Shown piece by piece: positions 36,545 to 45,438 of a stretch of DNA of 64,000 bases. How positions within the stretch are numbered: position 1 is the first letter of the stretch; each line of letters opens with the position of its first letter. This DNA is from Arcobacter lacus (lineage in GTDB: Bacteria > Campylobacterota > Campylobacteria > Campylobacterales > Arcobacteraceae). Where the stretch lies: NCBI RefSeq assembly GCF_003063295.1, contig NZ_MUXF01000005.1, forward strand, positions 62,001 to 126,000, in the 5' to 3' direction. Below the pieces are notes generated by a model. It worked only from the letters and a program-made list of their open reading frames with translations, ran no database searches and was not told the DNA's origin. Made by a program: the position numbers and the translations under genes.

Positions 36545-36991
36545 TTATTCATCAATATTTCGAATTTGTTCTATAATAACACCATTGTCTTTTATAAATT
36601 TTGAAATTATTTCAGAGTTTGTATGTTCATAAGCTTTTTCGTACACTATTCTTTTTATTCCACTAGCAATTAAATTTTTTGAACATTCACTACAAGGTTC
36701 AAGTGTTACATAAATAGTTCCACCTTCTATACTTATACCTTTTCTTGCTGCCCAAATAATAGCATTCATTTCAGCATGAATCTCATAAGTTTTTGACCAT
36801 TCATGGTGATCTTTTGTATATTCACCTTTCCAATGTTCGCTACAATTTATGTATCCTGCTGGTGTTCCATTATAGCCTGTTGATAAAATTCTTCCATCTT
36901 TTACTATAACCGCACCCACTTGTTTTGATACACATTTTGAGGCAAGTGCTATCTCTTTTGCAATATTTATAAAACTTCTATCATTTAACAT
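36545..36991 (-). CDS. dCMP/CMP deaminase family protein
   Basis: A 148-residue zinc deaminase. The zinc site is HAEMNAIIWAA (His ligand and catalytic Glu) and LEPCSECSK (two Cys ligands). ASKCVSKQVGAVIVKDGRILSTGYNG is the ComEB/dCMP deaminase-type N-terminal region. The likely reaction is dCMP to dUMP, feeding thymidylate synthesis. It is separated from lutA by 86 bases and probably has its own promoter. Confidence 0.88.
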   Translation of the reverse strand: MLNDRSFINIAKEIALASKCVSKQVGAVIVKDGRILSTGYNGTPAGYINCSEHWKGEYTKDHHEWSKTYEIHAEMNAIIWAARKGISIEGGTIYVTLEPCSECSKNLIASGIKRIVYEKAYEHTNSEIISKFIKDNGVIIEQIRNIDE

Positions 36992-37108
36992 AATTTTAGA
37001 ATCCTAAATCAAAAATTTTTTTATTATAACAAAAAAGAAATTTTATCTTTATTCTTAAATAAAACTTATTTTATATAGGTAAAAATTTATTTATTAGAAA
37101 AATTTTGA

Positions 37109-37114
37109 TATTAT
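37109..37114 (+). promoter_or_regulatory. -10 box for accBC
   Basis: TATTAT within TGATATTATGA lies 34 bases before the accB ATG in AT-rich sequence, and AAGG precedes the start codon. No -35 is evident. Confidence 0.4.
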
Positions 37115-37147
37115 GAGGAAAATTTTTTACTAAAGTAAAGGCAAAAT

Positions 37148-37621
37148 ATGGATTTTAAAGATATAAAAGAGTTAATTAGAGTTTTCGATAAAAGCGAACT
37201 TAATAAACTAAGAATTAAAGAAGCAGATTTCGAAATCTCTATGCAAAGAGGTTTTGAAGGTGGTGTTACAACTGTTACAACTGCACCTGCTGTTGCAGTT
37301 TCTGCTCCTGTTGCACAAGTTGCATCTTCTGTTGTTGCTCCTGTAGCTGTAACTTCGGGTGAAGGAAGTTTATTAAGCAAAGGTGATACAATCAATGCTC
37401 CAATGGTAGGAACATTTTATTCTTCTCCATCTCCAGAATCTCCAGCATTTGTAAAAGTTGGTGATACAGTTAGAAAAGGTCAAACACTTTGTATTTTAGA
37501 AGCAATGAAAATTATGAATGAGGTTGAAGCTGAATTTGATTGTAAAATTTTAGAAATTTTAGTTCAAGATTCTTCTCCAGTTGAATATGATATGCCGATT
37601 TTTGTTGTAGAAAAAATATAA
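37148..37621 (+). CDS. accB: Biotin carboxyl carrier protein of acetyl-CoA carboxylase
   Basis: A 157-residue carrier. The biotinylated lysine is K121 in LEAMKIMNEV. Residues 1-35 form the N-terminal helical region, followed by an Ala/Val/Pro-rich flexible linker (about 40-75) and the biotinyl domain (80-157). It carries CO2 from AccC to the carboxyltransferase in fatty acid synthesis. accC starts nine bases after its stop, and the two genes form an operon. Confidence 0.95.
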   Translation: MDFKDIKELIRVFDKSELNKLRIKEADFEISMQRGFEGGVTTVTTAPAVAVSAPVAQVASSVVAPVAVTSGEGSLLSKGDTINAPMVGTFYSSPSPESPAFVKVGDTVRKGQTLCILEAMKIMNEVEAEFDCKILEILVQDSSPVEYDMPIFVVEKI

Positions 37622-37630
37622 GAGTTTCAT

Positions 37631-38983
37631 ATGGCAGAAATTAAAAAAATTTTAATAGCTAACAGAGGAGAAATCGTTCAAAGAGCTGTTAGAACAATTA
37701 GAGAAATGGGAAAAAAATCAGTAGCAATTTATAGTGCTGGTGATAAAAATGCTTCATATTTAAAACATGCAGATGAAGCTATCTGTATTGGTGGTGCAAA
37801 ATCTAGTGAATCTTATTTGAATATACCAGCAATTATAACAGCAGCCGAAATAACTGGTTGTGATGCAATTTTCCCTGGTTATGGATTTTTATCAGAAAAT
37901 CAAGATTTTGTAGAAATTTGTAAGCTTCATAATATTAAATTTATCGGACCATCTGTTGAAGTAATGGAAAAAATGGCTGATAAATCTAAAGCTAAAGAAG
38001 AGATGATAAAAGCTGGAGTTCCTGTTGTTCCAGGAAGTAAAGGTTCTGTTAAAACTTTAGACGAAGGTAGAACAATAGCAAGAGAAATTGGATATCCAAT
38101 TATGGCAAAAGCTGCTGCTGGTGGTGGTGGTAGAGGAATGAGATTAATAAAAACAGAAGAAGAATTTGACCAAAACTTTATGGCAGCTTCAAGTGAAGCG
38201 CTTGCAGCATTTGGTGATGGTACAATGTATTTAGAAAGATTTATTAATAATCCAAGACATATTGAAGTTCAAGTTGTTGGAGATTCTCATGGAAATGCTA
38301 TTCATATAGGTGAAAGAGATTGTTCTTTACAAAGAAGACATCAAAAAGTTATAGAAGAATCACCTGCTATTTTATTAAATGATGAAACGAGAGCAAAACT
38401 TCATGAAGTTGCTGTTAAAGCTACAAAATATTTAAAATATGAAGGTGCTGGAACTTTTGAGTTTTTAGCAGATGATAAACAAAATATCTATTTTATGGAA
38501 ATGAATACAAGACTTCAAGTTGAACATCCAGTTTCAGAAATGGTATCAGGAATAGATATTGTTGAACTTATGATTAAAGTGGCTGAAGGTGAAAAAGTAC
38601 CACCACAAGAGTCAATTAAATTTAGAGGACATGCAATAGAGTGTAGAATTACAGCTGAAGATCCAAATACATTCTTACCTTGTCCTGGAAAAATAGTTCA
38701 ATGGATGGTTCCTGGTGGAAGAAATGTAAGAGTTGACTCTCATATTTATACAGGATATATCGTACCTCCATATTACGACTCAATGATAGGAAAACTTATC
38801 GTTTGGGGAAGAGATAGAAATAAAGCTATCAACATTATGAAAAGAGCTTTAAATGAATTTGAAGTAGAAGGAATAAAAACTACAATTCCTTTCCATAAAA
38901 AAATGATGGAAAATAAAGATTTCATTTCAAATAACTATGATACTAAATACCTTGAAAACTACAAAGGTTTAGATGACTTATAA
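37631..38983 (+). CDS. accC: Biotin carboxylase of acetyl-CoA carboxylase
   Basis: A 450-residue ATP-grasp enzyme that carboxylates the biotin on AccB. The N-terminal domain begins KILIANRGEIVQRAVR, the ATP-binding glycine loop is KAAAGGGGRGMRLI at about 159-172, and catalytic segments HIGERDCSLQRRHQKVIEE and MNTRLQVEHPVSE are present. Length is normal for the free-standing bacterial enzyme and the C-terminus ends cleanly, so it is not a pyruvate carboxylase fragment, although it could also serve another carboxylase. Confidence 0.95.
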   Translation: MAEIKKILIANRGEIVQRAVRTIREMGKKSVAIYSAGDKNASYLKHADEAICIGGAKSSESYLNIPAIITAAEITGCDAIFPGYGFLSENQDFVEICKLHNIKFIGPSVEVMEKMADKSKAKEEMIKAGVPVVPGSKGSVKTLDEGRTIAREIGYPIMAKAAAGGGGRGMRLIKTEEEFDQNFMAASSEALAAFGDGTMYLERFINNPRHIEVQVVGDSHGNAIHIGERDCSLQRRHQKVIEESPAILLNDETRAKLHEVAVKATKYLKYEGAGTFEFLADDKQNIYFMEMNTRLQVEHPVSEMVSGIDIVELMIKVAEGEKVPPQESIKFRGHAIECRITAEDPNTFLPCPGKIVQWMVPGGRNVRVDSHIYTGYIVPPYYDSMIGKLIVWGRDRNKAINIMKRALNEFEVEGIKTTIPFHKKMMENKDFISNNYDTKYLENYKGLDDL

Positions 38984-38990
38984 GAATTAG

Positions 38991-39008
38991 AGCACTGCTC
39001 TTTTTCTT
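38991..39008 (+). terminator. Terminator after accC
   Basis: AGAGC and GCTCT form a short stem around ACT, followed by TTTTTCTT, eight bases after the accC stop codon. The stem is short but the position and T tract fit a rho-independent terminator. Confidence 0.55.
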
Positions 39009-39034
39009 AAAGCAAAGCTTAATATAAACTTAGA

Positions 39035-39195
39035 TACAATCCTCAAAATTATACACATTTATATGCCCATTTTATTTTGGTAAATTACCAAAAATTTAGA
39101 CTAGCTTACTTGCATGATTCAAATTCAATTTTAATTGTACATTTATGGGAAGAGGTATCTTAAGATATAAGAGTGTATATTTTAAATATATACTA
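39035..39195 (+). promoter_or_regulatory. Promoter and symmetrical leader of the DEAD-box helicase gene
   Basis: TACAAT at 39035-39040 is a possible -10 box, which would give a leader of about 155 nt. The region holds TTTTGGTAA/TTACCAAAA around one base (39075-39093), the perfect palindrome TATCTTAAGATA (39156-39167) and GTATAT/ATATAC (39075+100, i.e. 39175-39193) just before the ribosome site. Long structured leaders are known for cold-shock helicase genes; the function here is inferred. Confidence 0.4.
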
Positions 39196-39204
39196 AGGTA
39201 AAAA

Positions 39205-40749
39205 ATGACTTTTAACGATTTTAATTTTAAAGAATTATTGCAAAAAGCAATAGATGAAGCGGGATTTAAAGAACCAAGTCCTATTCAAGAACAAGCTATT
39301 CCTCATATTTTAGATGGAAAAGATATAGTTGGACAAGCACATACAGGAACTGGAAAAACAGCAGCGTTTGGACTTCCAATTTTAAATAAAATAAAAGCAA
39401 AAACAGGAGTTGAAGCAGTTGTTATTGTTCCAACAAGAGAATTAGCTATGCAAGTTTCTGATGAGCTTTATAGATTTGGTAAACTTTTAGGAATAAATAC
39501 AGCTACGGTTTATGGTGGTCAAGCTTATGCTAGACAAATAAAACTTATTGAAAGTTCAAGTGTTATTGTAGCAACTCCTGGAAGATTTCTTGATTTATTA
39601 AGAGGTGATAAAATCTCTATAAAACCAAAATTTGTTGTTCTTGATGAAGCAGATGAAATGCTTGATATGGGATTTTTAGATGATATAAAAGAGATTTTTA
39701 CTTTCTTACCAGAAAATAGACAAACTTTATTATTCTCAGCAACAATGCCAACAGCTATTAAAAACTTAGCAAAAACAATTCTAAAAGAGCCAGAATTTGT
39801 TACTTTAACAAAATCTGATGTAACTAACTCAAAAATCACTCAAACTTTTTATGTTGTTGATGAAAAAGAGAGAGATGATGCTTTAATTAGATTATTTGAT
39901 TTCAAAAATCCAAAAAAATCAATAATCTTTTGTAGAACAAAAAAAGATGTTGATAGATTATCAACTTTTTTAGTTTCTCAAGGTTTTATGGCAAAAGCAC
40001 TTCATGGTGATATGGAGCAAAAACAAAGAGAAGAAGCAATAAAAGCTTTTAAATCTTCAAAATTAGAGATTTTAATAGCAACGGATGTTGCTGCAAGGGG
40101 ACTTGATGTAAATGATGTAACGCATGTATTTAACTATCATTTACCATTTGATTCTGAGTCATATGTTCATAGAATTGGAAGAACTGGACGAGCAGGAAAA
40201 GAAGGAATGGCTGTTTCAATAGTTACTCCTCATGAATTTAGAATGTTACAAAAAATTGAAAAATCAATAGGAACTAAATTAGAATCTAAAGTTGTACCAA
40301 ATATTGGTTTAGTTAAAAAGAAAAAATTTGCAGAACTTAAACAACAAGTTTTAGAGCAAGAGATTAAAGATTACGCATTAGAATTAGTTGAAGAATTAAA
40401 AGAAGAGTTTGATGTTTCTACTATTGCATTTAAACTTGCTTCTATACTTTCATCAAGTACTTATGTTCAAGGTAATAACCATATTGGTAAATCGGAATCA
40501 GATATCCAAAAACTTATAGAATATGCTTCAAAATCTGGTGATAGAGATGGAGATAGAAGAAGAAATAATTCTAGAGGTAGAAGCCGAAATGGTGGTGGTA
40601 ATTCTAGATTTAGAGATGGTGATAGAAATAGAGAAAATAAAGATAAAAACAGAAGTGATAGAACTGATAGAAATACAGATAGAAGAAGAACTTCTTCATC
40701 TTCAAAACCAAGAAGTGAAAACTCAAATAGATCAAGAAAAAGAGACTAA
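39205..40749 (+). CDS. DEAD-box ATP-dependent RNA helicase (CshA/DeaD type)
   Basis: A 514-residue RNA helicase. The Q motif FKEPSPIQEQAIP, Walker A AHTGTGKT (45-52), DEAD (147-150), SAT (178-180) and HRIGRTGRAG are all present. After the two RecA domains there is a helical region (about 370-425) and an Arg/Asp/Gly/Asn/Ser-rich tail (about 440-514) that should bind RNA without sequence preference. Such enzymes remodel rRNA and mRNA, often with RNase J, which is encoded at 51.0 kb. It is monocistronic between hairpins. Confidence 0.94.
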   Translation: MTFNDFNFKELLQKAIDEAGFKEPSPIQEQAIPHILDGKDIVGQAHTGTGKTAAFGLPILNKIKAKTGVEAVVIVPTRELAMQVSDELYRFGKLLGINTATVYGGQAYARQIKLIESSSVIVATPGRFLDLLRGDKISIKPKFVVLDEADEMLDMGFLDDIKEIFTFLPENRQTLLFSATMPTAIKNLAKTILKEPEFVTLTKSDVTNSKITQTFYVVDEKERDDALIRLFDFKNPKKSIIFCRTKKDVDRLSTFLVSQGFMAKALHGDMEQKQREEAIKAFKSSKLEILIATDVAARGLDVNDVTHVFNYHLPFDSESYVHRIGRTGRAGKEGMAVSIVTPHEFRMLQKIEKSIGTKLESKVVPNIGLVKKKKFAELKQQVLEQEIKDYALELVEELKEEFDVSTIAFKLASILSSSTYVQGNNHIGKSESDIQKLIEYASKSGDRDGDRRRNNSRGRSRNGGGNSRFRDGDRNRENKDKNRSDRTDRNTDRRRTSSSSKPRSENSNRSRKRD

Positions 40750-40780
40750 ATAAGAAACCAAATTTATTTGGTTTCTTATT
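40749..40780. terminator. Strong hairpin after the helicase gene
   Basis: A perfect 15-bp stem, AATAAGAAACCAAAT with ATTTGGTTTCTTATT, separated by two bases; its first base is the last base of the stop codon. T-rich within the second arm but without a long T run after it. Probable terminator or mRNA 3' end. Confidence 0.7.
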
Positions 40781-40893
40781 ACTTACAAATTTTAAATACT
40801 CATAATAATTATAAAAAATAACTTTTCTTCTCATAAATATTCTAAAATGCCCTTTTTTAGGTATATCTAATATTATAATAAGACTAAATGAAC

Positions 40894-40899
40894 TATAAT
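40894..40899 (+). promoter_or_regulatory. -10 box of the phosphate transporter gene
   Basis: TATAAT lies 43 bases before the ATG of the PiT gene. No -35 or Pho-box-like direct repeat was recognised upstream. AAAGGGA is the ribosome site. Confidence 0.5.
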
Positions 40900-40941
40900 A
40901 GAACATAGTTTGATTACAAAATAACTACAAAAGGGACTCTA

Positions 40942-42537
40942 ATGGATATTAAAACACTCAATACGTTGGATAAAGCGACCCAGGATACGATGCCAAGTTT
41001 TGCAAAGTTTAGTTTATCTTTACTTTTTATCTTGATGGTATTTTTATGGACTTACACTTCTCATGGTACAATTCCTGATAATGCATTTTTAATTGTAGGT
41101 GCTGTTTTTGGTGCGTATATGGCTATTAATATTGGAGCAAATGATGTTGCAAACAATGTGGGACCTGCTGTTGGTGCTAGAGCTTTAACTCTTACAGGTG
41201 CTGTTATAGTTGCTGCAATTTTTGAAGCTGCAGGAGCTATAATTGCTGGAGGTGATGTTGTTAATACAATTAAAAGTGGAATAATAGATCCTACTTTAAT
41301 CACTGATCCTCATGCATTTATTTGGGCCATGACAGCTGGTCTTTTGGCAGGTGCAGTTTGGCTAAATTTTGCTACTTCAATAGGAGCTCCTGTTTCTACA
41401 ACTCATGCAATTGTTGGTGGGGTAATGGGTGCAGGAATTGCTGGAGTTGGTTTTTCTATCGTTAATTGGAGTAGCATGGGAAGTATTGTTGCTTCTTGGG
41501 TAATTTCACCTTTATTTGGTGGAATTATTGCTGCAGGATTTTTATTTTTTATTAAAACAAAAATTATCTTTTGTGAAGACAAAATTGCTGCTGCAAACAA
41601 ATTTGTGCCAATTTTAATTGCAGTTATGACATGGGCATTTTCAACTTATTTAATATTAAAAGGTTTAAGACAAGTTATTAATATTGGTTTTATACCTGCT
41701 TCTCTTTTTAGTTTAGTTTTTGCAGTAATCGTATATTTTGTAGTAAAACCTACAATTTTTTCTAAATCAAAAGATTTAAAAAATGATAGAACAAGTGTAA
41801 ATAGCTTATTTACAATACCATTAATTTTTGGTGCTGCTCTTTTATCATTTGCCCATGGTGCAAATGATGTTTCAAATGCAATTGGACCACTTGCTGCTAT
41901 TAATGATGCAGTTTTAACTTTAGGGGAAGGTGTTTTACCTCATGAAAAAGTTGGTATTCCTTTATGGATTATGGCTGTTGGTGCAAGTGGAATTGTAATA
42001 GGACTTATTTTGTATGGACCAAGACTTATAAGAACAGTTGGTTCTGAAATTACTGAACTTGATCAAGTAAGAGCTTTTTCTATTGCAATGGCTACTGCAA
42101 TTACAGTTATCGTTGCAAGCCAATTAGGTTTACCAGTTTCTTCTACTCACATTGCAATTGGTGGAGTTTTTGGTGTTGGATTTTTAAGAGAAATTATGGA
42201 TTCAAGTGAAAAGAAATATATTCAAGATGCTAGAGAAAAATTTAAAAAACATAAGAAAAAACTTGAAAATATGCAAATTGAATTAAGAAAACTTGAGTTG
42301 GTTAAAGATAAATCAAAATCAGATTATATTAAAATTGTTGATCTATTTAAAAAAATAGATGAAGTTGAAGCTGTAGTTGATCAAGAGAAAAAAGATTTTA
42401 AAGAAGCAAAAGGTGTAAAATACGTAAAAAGAGACGCAGTTAAAAAAATAATTGCAGCTTGGGTTATCACTGTTCCTGCTTCTGCTCTTCTTGCTGCTGG
42501 TATTTTTTATATGATTAAAGGTATCGTTATTGTGTAA
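40942..42537 (+). CDS. PiT family inorganic phosphate transporter
   Basis: A 531-residue inner-membrane carrier that imports phosphate (as metal phosphate) with protons or sodium. The two PiT signature repeats are visible: GANDVANNVGPAVGARALT near residue 66 and HGANDVSNAIGPLAAI near residue 308. About 11-12 helices surround them, and a charged cytoplasmic stretch of some 75 residues with heptad-like Lys/Glu pattern (about 425-500) precedes the last helix, as in the longer PiT proteins of this phylum. No PhoU-like gene is adjacent. Confidence 0.93.
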   Translation: MDIKTLNTLDKATQDTMPSFAKFSLSLLFILMVFLWTYTSHGTIPDNAFLIVGAVFGAYMAINIGANDVANNVGPAVGARALTLTGAVIVAAIFEAAGAIIAGGDVVNTIKSGIIDPTLITDPHAFIWAMTAGLLAGAVWLNFATSIGAPVSTTHAIVGGVMGAGIAGVGFSIVNWSSMGSIVASWVISPLFGGIIAAGFLFFIKTKIIFCEDKIAAANKFVPILIAVMTWAFSTYLILKGLRQVINIGFIPASLFSLVFAVIVYFVVKPTIFSKSKDLKNDRTSVNSLFTIPLIFGAALLSFAHGANDVSNAIGPLAAINDAVLTLGEGVLPHEKVGIPLWIMAVGASGIVIGLILYGPRLIRTVGSEITELDQVRAFSIAMATAITVIVASQLGLPVSSTHIAIGGVFGVGFLREIMDSSEKKYIQDAREKFKKHKKKLENMQIELRKLELVKDKSKSDYIKIVDLFKKIDEVEAVVDQEKKDFKEAKGVKYVKRDAVKKIIAAWVITVPASALLAAGIFYMIKGIVIV

Positions 42538-42556
42538 GTAGAAAAATCTACTTACA
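42533..42556. terminator. Hairpin at the end of the phosphate transporter gene
   Basis: TGTAAGTAGA pairs perfectly with TCTACTTACA over an AAAA loop. The first arm includes the stop codon. There is no long T run after it, so termination may be partial and the AEC gene downstream could be reached by read-through. Confidence 0.6.
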
Positions 42557-42592
42557 TAACCTATTTGACTTCTAATTTTATATTAGGAATTT

Positions 42593-43510
42593 ATTATCGA
42601 AGCTATATTTTCTGTTTTACCTATTTATTTTTTTATTTTTTTAGGTTTTATCGCAAAAAAAAGATTTACAACTCAAATTGATGATAAAACATTAGTTTTA
42701 TTGTCTTTATATTTTTTTCAACCAATTTTAATTGTTTGGGGATTGACAAAAACTCCTATAAATTATGAGTTTGTTATGTCTCCAATTTTCTATGTTGTTG
42801 TAGTTTTTATTACTTTATCTTTTTTAATATTTTTTAGCAAAATTTTATTTACTTCAAGAACAGATGAATCAATTTATTTAGGTACTGCACTTATTGGAAA
42901 TACAGGAAATCTTGGAATTCCTCTTGGAATTGCACTTTTTGGTGTAGAATCTGTTCCTTATACAAGTATAATAAATATCGCAAATGTATTTTTTATGTAT
43001 ACAATTTCAGTATATTTTTTTGCAAGAGAACAATTCTCTTTAAAACAAGCAATTATTTCAATATTTAAAATACCTGCTATTTGGTTTGCCGCTTTTGCTT
43101 TATTTTTAAACTATTATCAAATACCAATAAATGAACATATTACAACTGCTTTAGATATGGGAGCATACACTTCTTTAACTATTCAACTTTTTATATTTGG
43201 TGTTTATCTTTATAATGTAAAAATTAAAACAATTCCTTGGAAATTATCTTTACATATAAGTTTTGCTAAACATATTTTATTACCAGTAATTGGTATTTTT
43301 GTAATTGTATTGTTTAGTGATTTTAACTCATTTGTTGCTTCAATTTTAATAATGGAATTGATGATGCCATTAGCTGTAAACAATGTAAATTTTGCAGTTT
43401 TATATAATTGTAAACCTTTTGATGTTGCTGCAACTATTTTAATATCTTCAATTGTATTTGTTTTATTTTTGTATTTCTATATTGAAATTATAAATTATTT
43501 TATAAAGTAG
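42593..43510 (+). CDS. AEC family transporter with a non-canonical start
   Basis: The frame encodes an auxin-efflux-carrier-family permease with about ten helices. The first in-frame ATG/GTG/TTG is the TTG at 42701, but that would remove the first helix; the upstream codons read I-I-E-A-I-F-S-V-L-P-I-Y, continuing family-like sequence, and a stop at 42584 closes the frame. AGGAA at 42585-42589 lies just before ATT (42593) and ATC (42596). ATT at 42593 gives 305 residues, the usual length. GNTGNLGIPLGIALFG is the AEC motif. The substrate is unknown; many AEC members carry malate or malonate. Start-codon loss by mutation is the alternative. Confidence 0.75.
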   Translation: MIEAIFSVLPIYFFIFLGFIAKKRFTTQIDDKTLVLLSLYFFQPILIVWGLTKTPINYEFVMSPIFYVVVVFITLSFLIFFSKILFTSRTDESIYLGTALIGNTGNLGIPLGIALFGVESVPYTSIINIANVFFMYTISVYFFAREQFSLKQAIISIFKIPAIWFAAFALFLNYYQIPINEHITTALDMGAYTSLTIQLFIFGVYLYNVKIKTIPWKLSLHISFAKHILLPVIGIFVIVLFSDFNSFVASILIMELMMPLAVNNVNFAVLYNCKPFDVAATILISSIVFVLFLYFYIEIINYFIK

Positions 43511-43516
43511 GTTTTT

Positions 43517-45304
43517 ATGTGTGGAATTATTGGAGCAAATTTTATATCAGATAAATTTGATAAATCATTAGAATTTTTACATCATAGAGGTCCTGATTTT
43601 CAAAATTCAATTAAGATAGAAAATAAACAATTTGGACATACAAGACTTGCAATAATTGATTTAGATGAAGAAGCAAATCAACCAATGATATTTGATGATG
43701 TTTTGCTTGTATTTAATGGAGAGATTTACAATTATAAAGAATTGATTCACGTGGAACATTTAGAGTGTAAAACAAAAAGTGATAGTGAAGTATTAATCAG
43801 ACTTTATCAAAAGTATGGATTTGATTTTTTAAATAAATTAAATGGAATGTTTTCTTTTTGTATTTATGATATGAAAAAAGATTTATATTTTTGTGCAAGA
43901 GATAGATATGGTAAAAAACCATTTTTTTACTATTTTAAAGATAATAAGTTTATATTTTCATCAAGTGTAAAATCAATTTTAAATTTACTTGATTATAAAC
44001 CAAATCTAAATAAAGTTGCTCTTTCTAAATATATGCAATATTTTGTATCTTTTGGTGAAGATTCTTTCTATCAAGACATTTTTAAACTTGAAGCTTCTAC
44101 ATATATGATTTATGAGCCAAATAAAGCCCACGAGCTTCAAAAGAAGAAATATTATAAGATAAACACCTATAAAGCTATAAAAGATGAAAAACAAGCTTTA
44201 AATGATATTGAGGAGCTTTTATTTAAAAGTGTTGAGTATAGATTAAATAGTGATGTTGAAGTTGCTTCACTTTTGAGTGGTGGAATTGATAGTTCATTGA
44301 TATCTGCACTTTATACAAAAATTTCTGGAAAAAAAATAAATACCTTTAGTATTGGTTATGATGAATATAAAAATTATTGTGAGTTAGATTATGCACAAAT
44401 TACAGCAAGTCATATAAACTCAAATCATCATCCAGTAGAAATAAATCAAAAAGAGTATATCAATTATTTTGAGCAAACACTTGATATGTTAGAAGAGCCT
44501 CATGGAGATAGTGCAGCAATTCCTTTAAATATCTTAACAAAACAGATACATAAAGCTGGAATAAAAACTGTATTGTCAGGTGAAGGAAGTGATGAAATAT
44601 TTTTAGGTTATGATAATTATGCAAAGTTTTTAAAATATTATGAGTTTGAAAAGAGTTTATCAAATGAACAAAATCTTTTTTTAAATGATATTATTGGAGC
44701 CTTACAAAATAATACAAAAGAGAGTGAATATTTAAGAAGAATTGTAAAAAAACAAAATCTATATAACTCTTTTGGAGAAATTTATACAGATATTCAAAGA
44801 AAGAGATTATTTAAGAAAGTTCCTTCATATAAAAGTGAAACAGCAAAACAAGATCCAGTTGATTGGATGAGTTATATTGATTTAAAAATATGGCTAGGTG
44901 AATCTCTTTTATCAAAAGTTGATAGAATATCTATGGGAAACTCTTTAGAAGTTAGAACGCCTTTTCTTGACGTTAATTTAGTAAATTATATGTTTAGTGT
45001 TGAATCAGAGATAAAAGTTGGTGATACAAATAAATATTTACTCAAAAAAATAGCTTCAAAATACATCCCTGAAACGATAATAAATCGAACAAAAAAAGGA
45101 TTCAATTCACCTTTTAATGAGTGGTTAAATAAAGAGTATAAAAATAAGATTCTTGAAGTAATAGTTGAAGTAAATAATCAAACAAATTTATTTAATCATG
45201 AATATATTTTGCATATTTATGAGCTTTCAAAATCAAATAAATTTAAACAACATCTTTATTCTCTTTTTGTTTTTTCTTTATGGTATAAGAAAGAATATTT
45301 GTAG
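43517..45304 (+). CDS. asnB: Asparagine synthase (glutamine-hydrolysing)
   Basis: A 595-residue enzyme that makes asparagine from aspartate, ATP and glutamine. The N-terminal class II glutaminase domain begins MCGIIGAN, with Cys2 as nucleophile after Met removal, and contains HHRGPD and NGEIYNY. The synthetase domain has the PP-loop SGGIDSS at 254-260 and GEGSDEIFLGY. It starts six bases after the AEC transporter. Sugar-amidating relatives exist in surface polysaccharide loci, but no such genes are nearby, so asparagine formation is preferred. A parS-like site lies in its codons at 43743-43758. Confidence 0.9.
   Translation: MCGIIGANFISDKFDKSLEFLHHRGPDFQNSIKIENKQFGHTRLAIIDLDEEANQPMIFDDVLLVFNGEIYNYKELIHVEHLECKTKSDSEVLIRLYQKYGFDFLNKLNGMFSFCIYDMKKDLYFCARDRYGKKPFFYYFKDNKFIFSSSVKSILNLLDYKPNLNKVALSKYMQYFVSFGEDSFYQDIFKLEASTYMIYEPNKAHELQKKKYYKINTYKAIKDEKQALNDIEELLFKSVEYRLNSDVEVASLLSGGIDSSLISALYTKISGKKINTFSIGYDEYKNYCELDYAQITASHINSNHHPVEINQKEYINYFEQTLDMLEEPHGDSAAIPLNILTKQIHKAGIKTVLSGEGSDEIFLGYDNYAKFLKYYEFEKSLSNEQNLFLNDIIGALQNNTKESEYLRRIVKKQNLYNSFGEIYTDIQRKRLFKKVPSYKSETAKQDPVDWMSYIDLKIWLGESLLSKVDRISMGNSLEVRTPFLDVNLVNYMFSVESEIKVGDTNKYLLKKIASKYIPETIINRTKKGFNSPFNEWLNKEYKNKILEVIVEVNNQTNLFNHEYILHIYELSKSNKFKQHLYSLFVFSLWYKKEYL
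43743..43758. promoter_or_regulatory. parS: parS-like ParB site (one mismatch), inside asnB
   Basis: TGATTCACGTGGAACA, whose reverse complement TGTTCCACGTGAATCA differs at one position from the bacterial parS consensus TGTTNCACGTGAAACA. The CACGTG core and most of both half-sites are intact. Confidence 0.6.
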
Positions 45305-45335
45305 GATTTTTATCTAGTTGTCTTTATTTTCTTTA

Positions 45336-45351
45336 TGTTTCACGTGGAACA
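45336..45351. promoter_or_regulatory. parS: Perfect parS ParB site
   Basis: TGTTTCACGTGGAACA reads TGTTCCACGTGAAACA on the minus strand, an exact match to the consensus 16-mer. It lies in the intergenic space between the convergent asnB and Phd-like genes. Confidence 0.85.
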
Positions 45352-45401
45352 TTTTTCTTTAATACCCTATTTTATGAATTCTCTTTAAATATATAAGGTA
45401 A

Positions 45402-45438
45402 ATAAAGACTTTATATATTTAATATAATTAGTCTTTAT
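45402..45438. terminator. Inverted repeat at the end of the Phd-like gene
   Basis: ATAAAGACT (45402-45410) and AGTCTTTAT (45430-45438) form a 9-bp inverted repeat with an AT-only 19-base loop, overlapping the last codons of the minus-strand gene. Possible terminator for that gene. Confidence 0.4.

Noticed and set aside
37111-37395. 94-codon minus-strand frame opposite accB
   Set aside because: It is antisense to the Ala/Val/Thr linker of accB and has no supporting signals.
40523-40753. Glu/Ile-rich plus-strand frame over the helicase tail
   Set aside because: It is the +1 shifted reading of the low-complexity Arg/Asp/Asn tail; the helicase frame continues intact to its stop.
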